Below are positions 6,526-15,679 of a stretch of 64,000 nt of DNA, piece by piece (within the stretch, counting starts at the first letter, position 1; the number at the start of each line of letters is the position of its first letter). The notes under the pieces are model-generated. The model searched no databases. It had not been told where the DNA came from and was given only the letters and a program-made list of their open reading frames with translations. The translations under genes were made by a program, and so were the position numbers. Source of the stretch: a virus; the IMG/VR virus record IMGVR_UViG_3300027833_000015, positions 1 through 64,000 of that record. The stretch is one strand, 5' to 3'.

Positions 6526-7917
6526 CTACATCTTAAACCCTTCAGATGCTATCTTCTTACCAGCAGTGGTCAGGTCAAACACTGGACCAGTATCCTCTGC
6601 TGGTTTTCCCGCACCATCGTTCATCAACGTCTGGTCTTCGGGGTCAATGTCATACAACTTCATCTTGCTTCTGTCCACGCCAACAACGAACCTCTCGTGC
6701 ATTCCTGGATCCGCATACCTATTCTTCAGGGTCTTCACCATGATCTGGCCAAGACTCTTCAACTCATCGTTGCTAATCAGCGCAAGCATAAGGTCAGCAG
6801 TCGCTGGCAATCCAAACGATTCACTGGTGTCCTCGAGTCCGATGTCGGAGTTACCAAACCCACTCCGTGTCGTCTGAGTTGCTGTCATAACAGGCAGGTT
6901 GAACTCCACTGCTAACCCACGAAGTTCCTCAGCAATGCTCTTGATGAAGGTGTACGAATTAACAGAACCACCCTGTTTGATCCTACTGCTGCCGCAAATG
7001 TTAAGGTAATCGATGTAGATGATATCAGGGGTAAACTTCTTCTTGAGTTTCAGTTCATTCAGTAACGCACGAAAATGACCCGCGTGTGCCTGTGATGTGG
7101 GGTACTCCTTTATGATGAGTTTACCATGCGTCTTCGCTGCTATCTTATCTACCTTCGAGGTGAAGGACTCACGGGTGAGGTCTGTGATCTTATCCAGAGA
7201 CACATCAAGCAGATTGGCATCAATACGTTCTGCGATTCGCTCCTCTGCCATTTCCATCGTGATATACAGTGCGTTCTTTCCCTGAGCGAGCGCAGCGGCA
7301 GCAGCATGGCACATGAAGAGAGACTTACCAACGCCAGTGCCTGCGAGTATTACATTCAGGGACTTATTAGGAAGACCACCTTTAGTGATGACATTCAAAT
7401 ATTCTATATCGAATGGGACACGTTCCTCTACTCTATGGTAGAAGTCGTACCGAGCATCTGCATTAGACAGATAGTCGTGACCAACGTTCGTGTCGAATGT
7501 GACAGCGAGTGCCTTCGACAGTATCTCAGGCAATGCGTTCTTCGTCATCGTCTGGTGCTTACCATCAATGATCGAGATAGACTCCATGACTGCATTGAAC
7601 AGTGCGCGGTCTTGACACCACTTCTCTGTATTCTCGAGCAACCATTCTGGGTCTGTTAGTTTATCTTCAGTGAAGAGATCAGGGAGTATATCTATTGCAT
7701 GTTCAAAGATCTGATCACTGGCAGGATTCTCGGACTCCTTCAGGGAGATACGAAACGATTCCTGTGACGGGAGGTTGTTATACTTGGCGACATACTGCAC
7801 ATACTCTTTGAACAGGAACTGGTGTGTCCCTTCGAAGTATGCTGGATCCATGAATGGAACCACCTTGCGCATGAAGGCATCGTTCGTGAAGAACTGCTTC
7901 AATATCATACTGGGCAT
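6526..7917 (-). CDS. 41: gp41 replicative DNA helicase
   Basis: 463 aa, a DnaB-type hexameric helicase that unwinds DNA 5'-3' ahead of the replisome. The N-terminal helical domain (about 1-130) is followed by a RecA-like core with Walker A AGTGVGKS, an acidic MEMAEERIAERI segment, Walker B IIYIDYL, and an ATQTTR motif. Length matches T4 gp41. I chose the ATG at 7917, just after the previous stop (TGATATG), over a TTG at 7929. In T4 it works with a primase, gp61, for which I see no gene here; the PrimPol-like gene at 12203 may take that role. Confidence 0.95.
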   Translation of the reverse strand: MPSMILKQFFTNDAFMRKVVPFMDPAYFEGTHQFLFKEYVQYVAKYNNLPSQESFRISLKESENPASDQIFEHAIDILPDLFTEDKLTDPEWLLENTEKWCQDRALFNAVMESISIIDGKHQTMTKNALPEILSKALAVTFDTNVGHDYLSNADARYDFYHRVEERVPFDIEYLNVITKGGLPNKSLNVILAGTGVGKSLFMCHAAAAALAQGKNALYITMEMAEERIAERIDANLLDVSLDKITDLTRESFTSKVDKIAAKTHGKLIIKEYPTSQAHAGHFRALLNELKLKKKFTPDIIYIDYLNICGSSRIKQGGSVNSYTFIKSIAEELRGLAVEFNLPVMTATQTTRSGFGNSDIGLEDTSESFGLPATADLMLALISNDELKSLGQIMVKTLKNRYADPGMHERFVVGVDRSKMKLYDIDPEDQTLMNDGAGKPAEDTGPVFDLTTAGKKIASEGFKM

Positions 7918-7918
7918 A

Positions 7919-8305
7919 TCAGAGGTCAATGTAATCTCCTATTGTTGTGCCGTCTGAGTCAGGCGTGTGATTCTCGAATACCTGCATCAATATGGTTGCC
8001 ATATAGTTTGCGATATCCAACTCGTTTATCGTGAATCCTTCAGGGAGTTCTGGGCGGTGGACAACATCATAGTCAAAAGATAATCGACCATCATCAGTCG
8101 CCTCAAAGCGGTCATACCGTATAACCCAATTGGTGAAGTCACCTTTGAGTATGATGATCACCCACCCTTCTTCGTTGTCGGGTATTGTTGGGTCTGGTGC
8201 CATTATCCAGTCTTCACCCTCCACGAGAGGAAGATCTTCGACCTCGGGGAAGTCCACAAGGTCTATTGGTGTGAGAGTTATACCCTCATCACTATCGTAT
8301 GCCAT
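7919..8305 (-). CDS. Hypothetical acidic protein, 128 aa
   Basis: Starts MAYDSDEGITLTPIDLVDF. Very acidic in the first 50 residues, ending ENHTPDSDGTTIGDYIDL. GGGAG lies 7 nt before the ATG. It sits between uvsX and gp41 in the recombination/replication operon, and homologues in this position are common in T4-like marine phages. Function unknown. Confidence 0.8.
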   Translation of the reverse strand: MAYDSDEGITLTPIDLVDFPEVEDLPLVEGEDWIMAPDPTIPDNEEGWVIIILKGDFTNWVIRYDRFEATDDGRLSFDYDVVHRPELPEGFTINELDIANYMATILMQVFENHTPDSDGTTIGDYIDL

Positions 8306-8519
8306 AATCAAACTCCCAGTCTACAGGAACATCGATTATGTTGGCATCTCCTAACTGGACAAAGTTCACATATCCTTCTGGTTCACGCGACTTATACTCT
8401 GTTGCCTCTACAACAAGCAGTGGTACAGTCTGACCAACCATGTCAGCGTACCAGCGCATGCCATCACCGCGACTCGTAATCAACAGTGCCTTCTGAAACT
8501 TATTGTTCTCCATCGCCAT
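8292..8519 (-). CDS. Hypothetical protein, 75 aa
   Basis: Starts MAMENNKFQKALLITSRGD. The ATG overlaps the UvsX stop (TAATG) and the stop lies inside the next gene. A short alpha/beta protein by its alternating hydrophobic pattern. Function unknown. Confidence 0.78.
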   Translation of the reverse strand: MAMENNKFQKALLITSRGDGMRWYADMVGQTVPLLVVEATEYKSREPEGYVNFVQLGDANIIDVPVDWEFDYGIR

Positions 8520-9562
8520 TATTCAATACCCAAGTCAATTTCGGCAATCTCGCCACCGATCTGATAGGACTCTTTGACGAACGTCTTGAAGTCTGTTGTC
8601 TCAAAGATAGGTGTCCAGAACTCAGAGGTCATGGTGTCCTTCTCACGGAGTTTGCCTTCAAGCATCTCACCAGTCTCTTTGTTGACTCTTTGATACCATC
8701 CATTACTCGGTTTGATAACATAACCACCAGCAATAGCAAGATCAAGCAGACCAGACCACTGCTCAATGCCGCCACTCCAAGAAACCGACACAGGGACTTT
8801 AGACTTCTCTCGCACAAAGCGAGACTTTTCGACATTGATGATGAAATCATATCCTGTTATCTCTGTTCCTGTTTTGTTCTGACGACGACCAATGATCCAG
8901 ACGTTGTCTGCTGAGTACATGATACCAGTACCACCTGAGACGATGTCCTTCGGGAACAGACCGATCTCTTTGTATGTGTGGTTGATGGCAAGCATGGGGA
9001 TGTCTTTCATTGTAAGGTACGGAGTACACATACGGAACAAACCCTTGAGTGCTTTGGCGCGAGTCATATCTGCCACACCCTTCTCGCTCAGGGCATCATC
9101 CAGTTCCTTCTTGGATGCCATGTTGCCGATAGAGTCAATCACGATACATACCTTGTCTTTCTCGTCCAACTCTTCCAACTGGTGGATGAGGTCAAACTTC
9201 AACTCTTCGACGTTGGTGATAGGAGTATGCAGGACACGGTCGGTATCGATACCGAATGTCTCGAAGTATGCCTGTGGTGAACCAAACTCACTATCGTAGA
9301 ACAACACGACTGCGTCTTTGTGTGCACGTTGGTATGCTGCTGCCATAAGCAGGGCAAAGGAGGTCTTGAAGTGCTTGCTTGGACCAGCGAGGACTGTTAG
9401 TCCACTGACCAGACCACCATCGATGTCGCCACTCAGAGCAACATTGACCATGGGCACACCAGTATCAACCTGTACTTTGGTGCCAAAGAACTTGGAGGTT
9501 GCCAGTGGTGCTGACAGTTTGATTTTACTGTTTTTCTTCAGTTTGTCCATAATGGATGACAT
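8519..9562 (-). CDS. uvsX: UvsX RecA-like recombinase
   Basis: 347 aa. Strand-exchange protein that forms filaments on single-stranded DNA for recombination-dependent replication. Walker A is AGPSKHFKTS, followed by FYDSEFG, and Walker B lies in VCIVIDSIGNMASK; INHTYKEIG and GGTGIMYSADNVWIIGRRQ follow, closely parallel to T4 UvsX. The frame is open far upstream, but AAGGAG stands about 9 nt before the ATG at 9562, and the N-terminus MSSIMDKLKKNSKIKLS then lines up with T4. It is cotranscribed with the dehydrogenase-like gene upstream and gp41 downstream; its mediator UvsY is at 37128. Confidence 0.96.
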   Translation of the reverse strand: MSSIMDKLKKNSKIKLSAPLATSKFFGTKVQVDTGVPMVNVALSGDIDGGLVSGLTVLAGPSKHFKTSFALLMAAAYQRAHKDAVVLFYDSEFGSPQAYFETFGIDTDRVLHTPITNVEELKFDLIHQLEELDEKDKVCIVIDSIGNMASKKELDDALSEKGVADMTRAKALKGLFRMCTPYLTMKDIPMLAINHTYKEIGLFPKDIVSGGTGIMYSADNVWIIGRRQNKTGTEITGYDFIINVEKSRFVREKSKVPVSVSWSGGIEQWSGLLDLAIAGGYVIKPSNGWYQRVNKETGEMLEGKLREKDTMTSEFWTPIFETTDFKTFVKESYQIGGEIAEIDLGIE

Positions 9563-9563
9563 A

Positions 9564-10394
9564 TTATTCATCTCCTTTTGCGTTTGATTTGATAACTGTT
9601 TCGAGCAGAGGCAGTTGGCCATTGTGCTGCTTGACGAGGTCTGATAATGCAGAGGTGTCTTGGGTGCCAACACCCGACCAGTCTGTAGTGCCTATGCGAT
9701 GGTCAGTGACTATTGCCCTTGCTGTCATCGGAAAGTTTACCCCGAGGAGTTCCATTCCAGAGATGACCTTAGACAGTTCATCGAAGAATACACTCTTGGT
9801 GTTCAGGTATGCTTTGATTCCTTGACAGACAACCTGTGCCTCTATTGGCATGCATATATGTACAGCACCCTTGCCATTTGGGATGGTTATGTAAGAGTTG
9901 TATGAGAAGAATTCCATCAGTCCATCACACGATTCTTGCATACCACCAAGGATGATATAATCTGGATTGATATAATCATGAGAAGTATTGGTATCTGATG
10001 ACAGGTCAGGAGCATATATGAAACGCCCAAGTGCATCATCAGCGTGCAGGGTTTCTAATAGACTCATCAGTGTTTCCATAGGCAGGTCTGATTTGAGTAT
10101 GACACCAGACTTTGTCTGACGAATCAACTTCAGTACTGCATCAACGGTAGATGCAAACTCGTCTTTGCTGGTTGGAGTGCATACAAATGTCAGGGCAGGT
10201 TCTTGCTCACAGAGTTGGTCTATCGTTACATTGTACTTCGGGTCACAGAGGAAACGGTCAACATGGGGGACGAGAGACCTCTCGACTGCTGTACCCATCC
10301 TACCATGACCGACTATGCCCACAATTGGTTTATCTCCCTTGCCATAGTCAGGGTCTGTGGTCATTAGCATGGCAGGTTGGTTTTGTTCATTCAT
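9564..10394 (-). CDS. Nucleotide-sugar (UDP-glucose-type) dehydrogenase-like protein
   Basis: 276 aa. IVGIVGHGRMGTAVERSL (about 24-41) is a Rossmann NAD-binding motif, GxGxxG. The layout recalls the UDP-glucose/GDP-mannose dehydrogenase family, which oxidises UDP-sugars to uronic acids, with a helix-rich middle dimerisation region (CQGIKAYLNTKSVFFDELSKV). It is shorter than the usual 400+ aa and I do not see the catalytic Cys loop, so it may keep only the NAD and central domains. First gene behind the promoter at 10421-10449. ATG at 10394 chosen because GAGGAA precedes it. The link with uvsX in the same operon is odd. Confidence 0.7.
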   Translation of the reverse strand: MNEQNQPAMLMTTDPDYGKGDKPIVGIVGHGRMGTAVERSLVPHVDRFLCDPKYNVTIDQLCEQEPALTFVCTPTSKDEFASTVDAVLKLIRQTKSGVILKSDLPMETLMSLLETLHADDALGRFIYAPDLSSDTNTSHDYINPDYIILGGMQESCDGLMEFFSYNSYITIPNGKGAVHICMPIEAQVVCQGIKAYLNTKSVFFDELSKVISGMELLGVNFPMTARAIVTDHRIGTTDWSGVGTQDTSALSDLVKQHNGQLPLLETVIKSNAKGDE

Positions 10395-10420
10395 ATGTGT
10401 GTTCCTCAACGTAGAGTTCT

Positions 10421-10449
10421 ATTATAATCGAACGGGATTGGTATGTCAA
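10421..10449 (-). promoter_or_regulatory. Sigma70-type early promoter (near consensus)
   Basis: TTGACA (10449-10444), 17-bp spacer, TATAAT (10426-10421). The -35 box contains the TGA stop of the 76-aa basic gene. Drives the dehydrogenase-uvsX-gp41 operon. Confidence 0.88.
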
Positions 10450-10676
10450 TACGGGTTTGTAACATAATAGTACATCCGAAACATCTTTCTGCGCACCTGA
10501 AAATCTTTATTTTGTTTCCGACGCCATCCGAAGTAGCAGTTGCGACGATGCTTCCTCCTGGTCATACGATTCGTCATATGCTCACGAGGTTGGATGATAC
10601 TACTCCTTTTCCCTGCTCGTCGTATAGGATTCATGTTTCTGTTTGTTCTCATATTTCTACGTGTCTGCGCTTTCAA
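10446..10676 (-). CDS. Highly basic small protein, 76 aa, TTG start
   Basis: Arg/Lys-rich throughout (about one third basic), ending VRRKMFRMYYYVTNPY. The best start is TTG at 10676, which overlaps the previous stop as TTGA and has GGAG about 11 nt upstream; the first in-frame ATG is at 10652. The stop TGA is the core of the next promoter's -35 box. The composition suggests nucleic-acid binding, but no family is recognised. Confidence 0.55.
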   Translation of the reverse strand: MKAQTRRNMRTNRNMNPIRRAGKRSSIIQPREHMTNRMTRRKHRRNCYFGWRRKQNKDFQVRRKMFRMYYYVTNPY

Positions 10677-10900
10677 CTTATTGTTATCTCCGCTTCTGTT
10701 TTGATGACGACTCTTGCGCCACATGGTAGGATGGTGCTGTCGTTTCCACCATAGATGACTGTGGATGCACCATGTATTTCTACTTGGTGGCCATAGGTGT
10801 TGGTGCGTCCTTCCTTCACGGTGAGGACAGGTTCATTGGTTCCATTCTTCTTGTTGGAACGGATGATATGCTGATTTACATGGATGTATTTAATCGTCAT
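10673..10900 (-). CDS. Hypothetical beta-rich protein, 75 aa
   Basis: Starts MTIKYIHVNQHIIRSN; short alternating strands (TYGHQVEIHGASTVIYGG, then GARVVIKTEAEITIS). The ATG at 10900 overlaps the methyltransferase stop (ATGA) and has GGAAGA ahead. Function unknown. Confidence 0.78.
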   Translation of the reverse strand: MTIKYIHVNQHIIRSNKKNGTNEPVLTVKEGRTNTYGHQVEIHGASTVIYGGNDSTILPCGARVVIKTEAEITIS

Positions 10901-11541
10901 GCTTTCTTCCATATAAATGTATCATCATAGTTGAAGTATGGGGTTTCTATATCATGATCAAGTCTAAATTCTAGCACAGCATGGCGAGTCTCCCTCTTGT
11001 CATAGTCGTGACCTATAATCAGACCACCTTGCTTTATCTTGGGATACCAAGCATTCATCTCATTCCTGAGTTGCTGCTGCGATAGGTGGGCATCAAAGAA
11101 CACGAAGTCCATTGTTCCATCTTCATACCTCTTTGCTGCTTCGATAGTGTCCACCTCGAGAATAGTTGCGCGGTCAGCACAACCAGACCAATAGATGAAG
11201 TTGATGGCAGTGTTGCGGATAAACTCTATCTGCTTCTGGTCGCGAACCATCTCACCACCACCGACATTATCTACATATGGTTCCCACTTGTCTATACCAA
11301 TCAGTTCATCGACATTGGTGCACACCTGCAACATGGTACAGAAACTGTTTGCTTGGTACAAACCCAACTCAACGCCACGGAGGTTCGGACCATGCGCTGC
11401 TACTGCAAGGACTATTGAGCGATTGCATGGGTACGTTCGTGTGAAGTCATATGTATCCATGCCCTGTGAAAAGACCGCAGGGGTCATCTGATTAGGAGTT
11501 CTCCTGTCTGTATGGGATGGTTTGCCGTATGTGTATATCAT
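10897..11541 (-). CDS. Class I SAM-dependent methyltransferase-like protein (Methyltransf_24 type)
   Basis: 214 aa. RGVELGLYQANSFCTML (about 56-72) fits the SAM-binding G-x-G region, LIGIDKWEPY the acidic residue after strand 2, and MDFVFFDAHLSQQQL then GGLIIGHDYD the later strands of small-molecule methyltransferases of the Methyltransf_24 type. No DPPY or PC motif is present, so it is not a classical DNA methyltransferase. The ATG at 11541 overlaps the ThyX stop (ATGA) and has AAGGTG upstream. Substrate unknown; a glycan is plausible because such enzymes often sit with sugar genes. Confidence 0.72.
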   Translation of the reverse strand: MIYTYGKPSHTDRRTPNQMTPAVFSQGMDTYDFTRTYPCNRSIVLAVAAHGPNLRGVELGLYQANSFCTMLQVCTNVDELIGIDKWEPYVDNVGGGEMVRDQKQIEFIRNTAINFIYWSGCADRATILEVDTIEAAKRYEDGTMDFVFFDAHLSQQQLRNEMNAWYPKIKQGGLIIGHDYDKRETRHAVLEFRLDHDIETPYFNYDDTFIWKKA

Positions 11542-12200
11542 AGTGGGTACACCTTGCTGATTACTTCGGCACATGCCTTGGCGATATCCATGTGCTCGAG
11601 TTGAGTTCCGTTTTCACTGCGCAGTTCAATGTAGTGAATCCAAGAGCGCAGGGTGCCATTCATATACAGACGAGATACTGTGTTGCCTTCTGGCAGTACA
11701 CATCGTGCTTGCTCCTTTGCGATACCATGGTCGATTGCCCACTGGTATGCATTCTTCGCTGCGGTTAATACGTGGAGTTGCTGCATCTTCCAGTCTGCGT
11801 CAAGGTGTGAACCCTCTTCGAGTTCTACACTGTTCTGTCTGTTCTTCTCGTCCTGTAGGCGAGCATCACGCAACTCAAACGCTCCACCTACCAGTTCATC
11901 AACAGGATTGGCATATCGCTGACTGAACTCTTGGAATGAGAACGACCTGTGGCGCAGCATCTGTCGTGCTATGTCTCTGGTTGTTTCTATCTCAAGGCAC
12001 ATGCTGACCATTTCAAATGGCGACCAGTGGGCATTCTTCTTCAGGTAGTTCAACAACCTGTCGTTGGTGCTTTGGTTCATCTGGTTTGCTGGGTTGGATA
12101 CTCTCGCGCAGTGTGCAACAAGATCACTTATGCTGTTGTTGGTGAACTCATGGTTGAATGCATCTGCTGCTTTGCTGTAACTGATTAGTTCGACTTTCAT
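11538..12200 (-). CDS. thyX: ThyX flavin-dependent thymidylate synthase
   Basis: 220 aa. Makes dTMP from dUMP with methylene-tetrahydrofolate, FAD and NADPH. RHRSFSFQEFSQRY is the ThyX signature RHRxxSxxExSxRY; LPEGNTVSRLYMNGTLRSW carries the later dUMP/FAD-binding region. Length is normal. GAGGATTAAAA precedes the ATG. It feeds dTTP to the polymerase genes next door. As it makes plain thymidylate rather than hydroxymethyl-dUMP, any thymine modification would have to be done on DNA. Confidence 0.97.
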   Translation of the reverse strand: MKVELISYSKAADAFNHEFTNNSISDLVAHCARVSNPANQMNQSTNDRLLNYLKKNAHWSPFEMVSMCLEIETTRDIARQMLRHRSFSFQEFSQRYANPVDELVGGAFELRDARLQDEKNRQNSVELEEGSHLDADWKMQQLHVLTAAKNAYQWAIDHGIAKEQARCVLPEGNTVSRLYMNGTLRSWIHYIELRSENGTQLEHMDIAKACAEVISKVYPL

Positions 12201-12202
12201 TT

Positions 12203-13123
12203 TTAATCCTCGAATACATTTTGATATGCCCAGTCCAAAGCACCACCTGCTTCTCTGGACAGTGGACGGTTTTCGTACCAGTTGCCTGTTTCTTGATCGA
12301 GTTCAGTACACATCATGGCAATCTGGTCTTGTGTGATGGGATACTTCTTCTTGACTGCGTTGCATGCTGTTGCGATCATGATAGCATACATCTGCGAGTA
12401 CCAACCAGACTCGTTTACGGACTTATACTTCTCTGCCATTTTGTTCGGGAAGAACGGGCAGTCACGGTATCCACTCCATGAGAAGTTGGTGTTTGTCAGA
12501 GAGGACTTGCGATACTCCAGCACCTGCTTGCGCATCTCTGGGGACATGCGGTCGAGGAATGAGTTGCCTGTCTTCTCAACATACGGATATAAAATCTTCA
12601 ACTTACCAACAGAGATAGGTGCACCTGTCTTACGATAGAAGAAGTTGTGCGCACCCTTATAGTCTGCTGGGATATAGTACATACGCGAACTGTCTTTGGT
12701 CTGCTCATCACCGAGTTCACCGAGGTACTTGTTCAGGGCAAACCAGAACTGCTTGATCTCATCTGCCTCGACCACTCGGTCAAGGTCGAACACAATGCGG
12801 AACTTTGGTTTCTCTGGCGTGGATGACGCAGTGGAGTAGATAATGAAGTTGTGCTTCAGGGACTCGACCAGTTTGTCCACATCACCAGTGAAGTCGTCAA
12901 CGTCGACTGCTGCCCACTTGCCCCACTGAGTCACGTTCTTGTTAGACCGTGTGCTCTCTTCCACATACAGGGAAGGACTGATGAGGTATGCATCCAACTT
13001 GGTGTCAAGTGGTTGCTTGGACAGGAATTCCAACAGGGCAGTGAACTCCTCCCATGTGGCGAAGTCTGCCCGTCTGTGCGTTTTGTTATCCCAAGTGTCT
13101 TTGAAAATTGTTAGCGAGTACAT
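12203..13123 (-). CDS. Archaeo-eukaryotic (PrimPol-type) primase-like protein
   Basis: 306 aa. AAVDVDDF (D74, D76) fits the metal-binding h-D-h-D motif of AEP primases. YSTASSTPEKPKFRIVFDL (about 96-114) fits the S-x-S ... KPR.R motif, with the usual His apparently replaced, and DSSRMYYIPADY (144-155) resembles the third region of phage/plasmid prim-pols. A helical C-terminal domain (about 225-306) recalls PriCT-like domains. No zinc finger or Toprim of the T4 gp61 primase is present. It lies directly downstream of gp43; the GGATAA that ends gp43 doubles as its ribosome site. Likely the replisome's primase; inference from motifs and context. Confidence 0.65.
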   Translation of the reverse strand: MYSLTIFKDTWDNKTHRRADFATWEEFTALLEFLSKQPLDTKLDAYLISPSLYVEESTRSNKNVTQWGKWAAVDVDDFTGDVDKLVESLKHNFIIYSTASSTPEKPKFRIVFDLDRVVEADEIKQFWFALNKYLGELGDEQTKDSSRMYYIPADYKGAHNFFYRKTGAPISVGKLKILYPYVEKTGNSFLDRMSPEMRKQVLEYRKSSLTNTNFSWSGYRDCPFFPNKMAEKYKSVNESGWYSQMYAIMIATACNAVKKKYPITQDQIAMMCTELDQETGNWYENRPLSREAGGALDWAYQNVFED

Positions 13124-13126
13124 GAT

Positions 13127-15655
13127 TTATCCGAAGAAGTCCTCAAGTGATACAGACTCTTCCTCAGTCCAACCAATCGCTTCGAGCACTGGTCGGACAA
13201 CAGCGAGGAATGCCTTGTCGAATTGTTTGTCATAGTCAACATACTTATGTAGACCAAAGTCCTCAGGCAGATAGTCGTAGAACGAGATGATGTTCTGCTT
13301 GATGTGGTTCTTTGGGTTGAGGTAGATGAACTTGATCTTCTCTCCATCCTTGATGGCAGTGTGACGCTTCTCCAGACCACCGTCCTTCAACAACTTGTTA
13401 TATGTCAGGGCACCACGCACGTGGATCGGGCATCCTTTCTTGTATACAGTATTGTGGTCACGCCACTTACCTATGTCCGACACACCACGTGGGAATGCGA
13501 CCTCATGTGGTTGTAGACCGTTGAAGTGCTTGCGGAATAGTTGTATAGCATTCTGCGTGTCCTTCTCTGTACCAGTAATCATGATCTTGAACAAACCCTT
13601 CAGGGCATCACGACAGGAGGCAGGAGTCGATGACTTGACTGCTTCAATGCCCATGATCTTCAGTTTAGGTTTCGCATACTGTACACCCTCATTGTTGTGC
13701 ACGTTCAGGATGTAGCGTTTCTTGGCAGTCCATATACCGTTGTCTGCGATTGCCTCACGACCCATCACCATCTTGTTGTCATAGGCATTCATGTATGTAG
13801 CGAGGTCTTCATATGACTTGGTGAACAGAGGCACGAACTTATCCTTGCCTATCTGGTCGAGCAACTTGACTGTCTGTGCGGTGTCGGTCAATCCCATCTT
13901 CTCGACCAGTGGACCAAAGTTCACATACAGCGAGTCAGTGTCCATGGCAACCACATAGTCGAAGTTGTCCGTACCAACTATCTTGTTCATGTAGTCATTC
14001 ACTGCACGTTCTGCCCAGCGGATAGACAACTGGCCAGACAGCGTGATTGCTTCTGCCATGCGGATGTCGTAGTATCGAAACCACCTGTTAGCGAGTGCGC
14101 CATAAAGTGAGTTCATCATAATTTTAATCGCCATTTGCTGATTGTCGAGTTTGGCGATATCTTTCTCAGCAGCAGCATCACCTGCCTCAACCTGCCCTTG
14201 CAACTTGAGCATGTTCTGTTTGATCTGCTTCCTCTCAGCATATAGACCATGAATGATATTGGGCAACACACCCTGTCCATCCTTGGTGAAGTGTACGCCA
14301 TTAGCAGCAATTGATTCGGAAGGTGATGATGAGTCGGGTCGAGTATGGTCAAGACAGTTGTCGACTGTGACACCAACAGTACGGTTGCCAGAGATAGTCT
14401 CAGGCGACATGTTGTACTGCATGATGAGGTGAGGATACAGAGAGTTCAAGTCAAACGATACCACCCACTTGTGGCGACCGACCTGTGGTTCCTTAACATA
14501 ACCACCAGCGAATGATTCGGCATCGTTTTCTTTCTTGGGAGGTACAACAACCTTGCGCTTACATAGTTCACGATATATGTAGGTGTCCCACAACTGCGTG
14601 GTTCCGAAGGACTCTTGGTAGTTACAACCACCCTTGTATGCTATGGTCATTGCCAGTTCGATCAACCCCAACTTCTCGTCAATGCGCTCAACCAACTGGA
14701 CATCCTTGATGTTATAGTCGATGAACTTCTGGTAGTCTTCCTTGTACAGCGTGTATAGGTTGCCATGCTCCTCATAGGAGAGTTTCTTCTCGCCTAGCAC
14801 CACGTTGGCGATGTGGTCGAGTTTGTACGACTCCTGTACACCAAAGGTCAGGTTGCCAAACTTCTGGAACAACTCATAGTAATCCAACTGCTCAATACCC
14901 ACCATGTCATATGTCTGCATTTCGCGACCCTTGACGTGGATGTTCTTCTCACGGACTACGTTCCACGGAGAATACTTCTTGTATGTGTCACCACCAATCA
15001 TACGCTTCGTGCGGTTGATGAGATATGGGAAGTCGAATCCGCGACAGTTCCAACCAGTGACAACGTCAGGGCAGGTGTCCTTTCCGTTCCAGAAGTTGAC
15101 AAACTTCAACAGCAGGTCGACTTCGCCAGCACACTTGATGAACTTGATGTCAGCAGGGTCAACGTCAATGTGCTTGCTGCACAGTTCAGGGTCATACTCG
15201 TCGAGCAGTGCCCAAATGTAATAGGTTGGTTTGCCATGGTACTTGAGGCAGATAGACTGGACTTCGCGGAGAGCATCAACAGGTTCAGGGAACCCATCAT
15301 CAGAGGCGACCTCGATGTCGATGTCAGCAACCAGCACCTGCTTGGGGTCAAACTGTATCTCGTTGGGGAACTTATCTTGGATGTACTGCGCGGCAAAGTT
15401 GTTATTGCCATGTGCTTCGAGGGAGTCAACATACTCATATCGTTTGCTAAACTCGGTTGCCTCCTTCATGGTATCAAAGGTGACAGGTTTGACGGATCGA
15501 CCGTCCATGGTGCTCCACTCAGTCTTTCCCGCCTGACTGGTGGTCAGATACATCACTGGGTCAAACGTGTCACGGAACTGTTCACGGACACCGTCTTTGT
15601 ACCCACGGTAACAGATGTTGTTACCGATGCGAGATATATTTGTATAGAACTTCAT
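13127..15655 (-). CDS. 43: gp43 family B DNA polymerase
   Basis: 842 aa replicative polymerase with proofreading exonuclease. Exo I is DIDIEV (from residue 111), Exo II lies in TGWNCRGFDFPYL, Exo III in YNIKDVQLVERI. Polymerase motifs are DLNSLYPHL (A), KIMMNSLYGAL (B) and AMDTDSLYV (C). The C-terminus SLEDFFG is the expected clamp-binding tail: in T4 the last residues of gp43 bind gp45. A single intact reading frame, unlike the split versions in some phages. GGAGAG lies before the ATG; own promoter at 15680-15708. A PrimPol-like gene follows after 3 bases. Confidence 0.98.
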   Translation of the reverse strand: MKFYTNISRIGNNICYRGYKDGVREQFRDTFDPVMYLTTSQAGKTEWSTMDGRSVKPVTFDTMKEATEFSKRYEYVDSLEAHGNNNFAAQYIQDKFPNEIQFDPKQVLVADIDIEVASDDGFPEPVDALREVQSICLKYHGKPTYYIWALLDEYDPELCSKHIDVDPADIKFIKCAGEVDLLLKFVNFWNGKDTCPDVVTGWNCRGFDFPYLINRTKRMIGGDTYKKYSPWNVVREKNIHVKGREMQTYDMVGIEQLDYYELFQKFGNLTFGVQESYKLDHIANVVLGEKKLSYEEHGNLYTLYKEDYQKFIDYNIKDVQLVERIDEKLGLIELAMTIAYKGGCNYQESFGTTQLWDTYIYRELCKRKVVVPPKKENDAESFAGGYVKEPQVGRHKWVVSFDLNSLYPHLIMQYNMSPETISGNRTVGVTVDNCLDHTRPDSSSPSESIAANGVHFTKDGQGVLPNIIHGLYAERKQIKQNMLKLQGQVEAGDAAAEKDIAKLDNQQMAIKIMMNSLYGALANRWFRYYDIRMAEAITLSGQLSIRWAERAVNDYMNKIVGTDNFDYVVAMDTDSLYVNFGPLVEKMGLTDTAQTVKLLDQIGKDKFVPLFTKSYEDLATYMNAYDNKMVMGREAIADNGIWTAKKRYILNVHNNEGVQYAKPKLKIMGIEAVKSSTPASCRDALKGLFKIMITGTEKDTQNAIQLFRKHFNGLQPHEVAFPRGVSDIGKWRDHNTVYKKGCPIHVRGALTYNKLLKDGGLEKRHTAIKDGEKIKFIYLNPKNHIKQNIISFYDYLPEDFGLHKYVDYDKQFDKAFLAVVRPVLEAIGWTEEESVSLEDFFG

Positions 15656-15679
15656 TCAACTCTCCATAATTTAGACTCT

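Noticed and set aside
10897-11541. DNA adenine or cytosine methyltransferase
   Set aside because: No DPPY/NPPY or PC-ENV motif; pattern fits a small-molecule or glycan methyltransferase.
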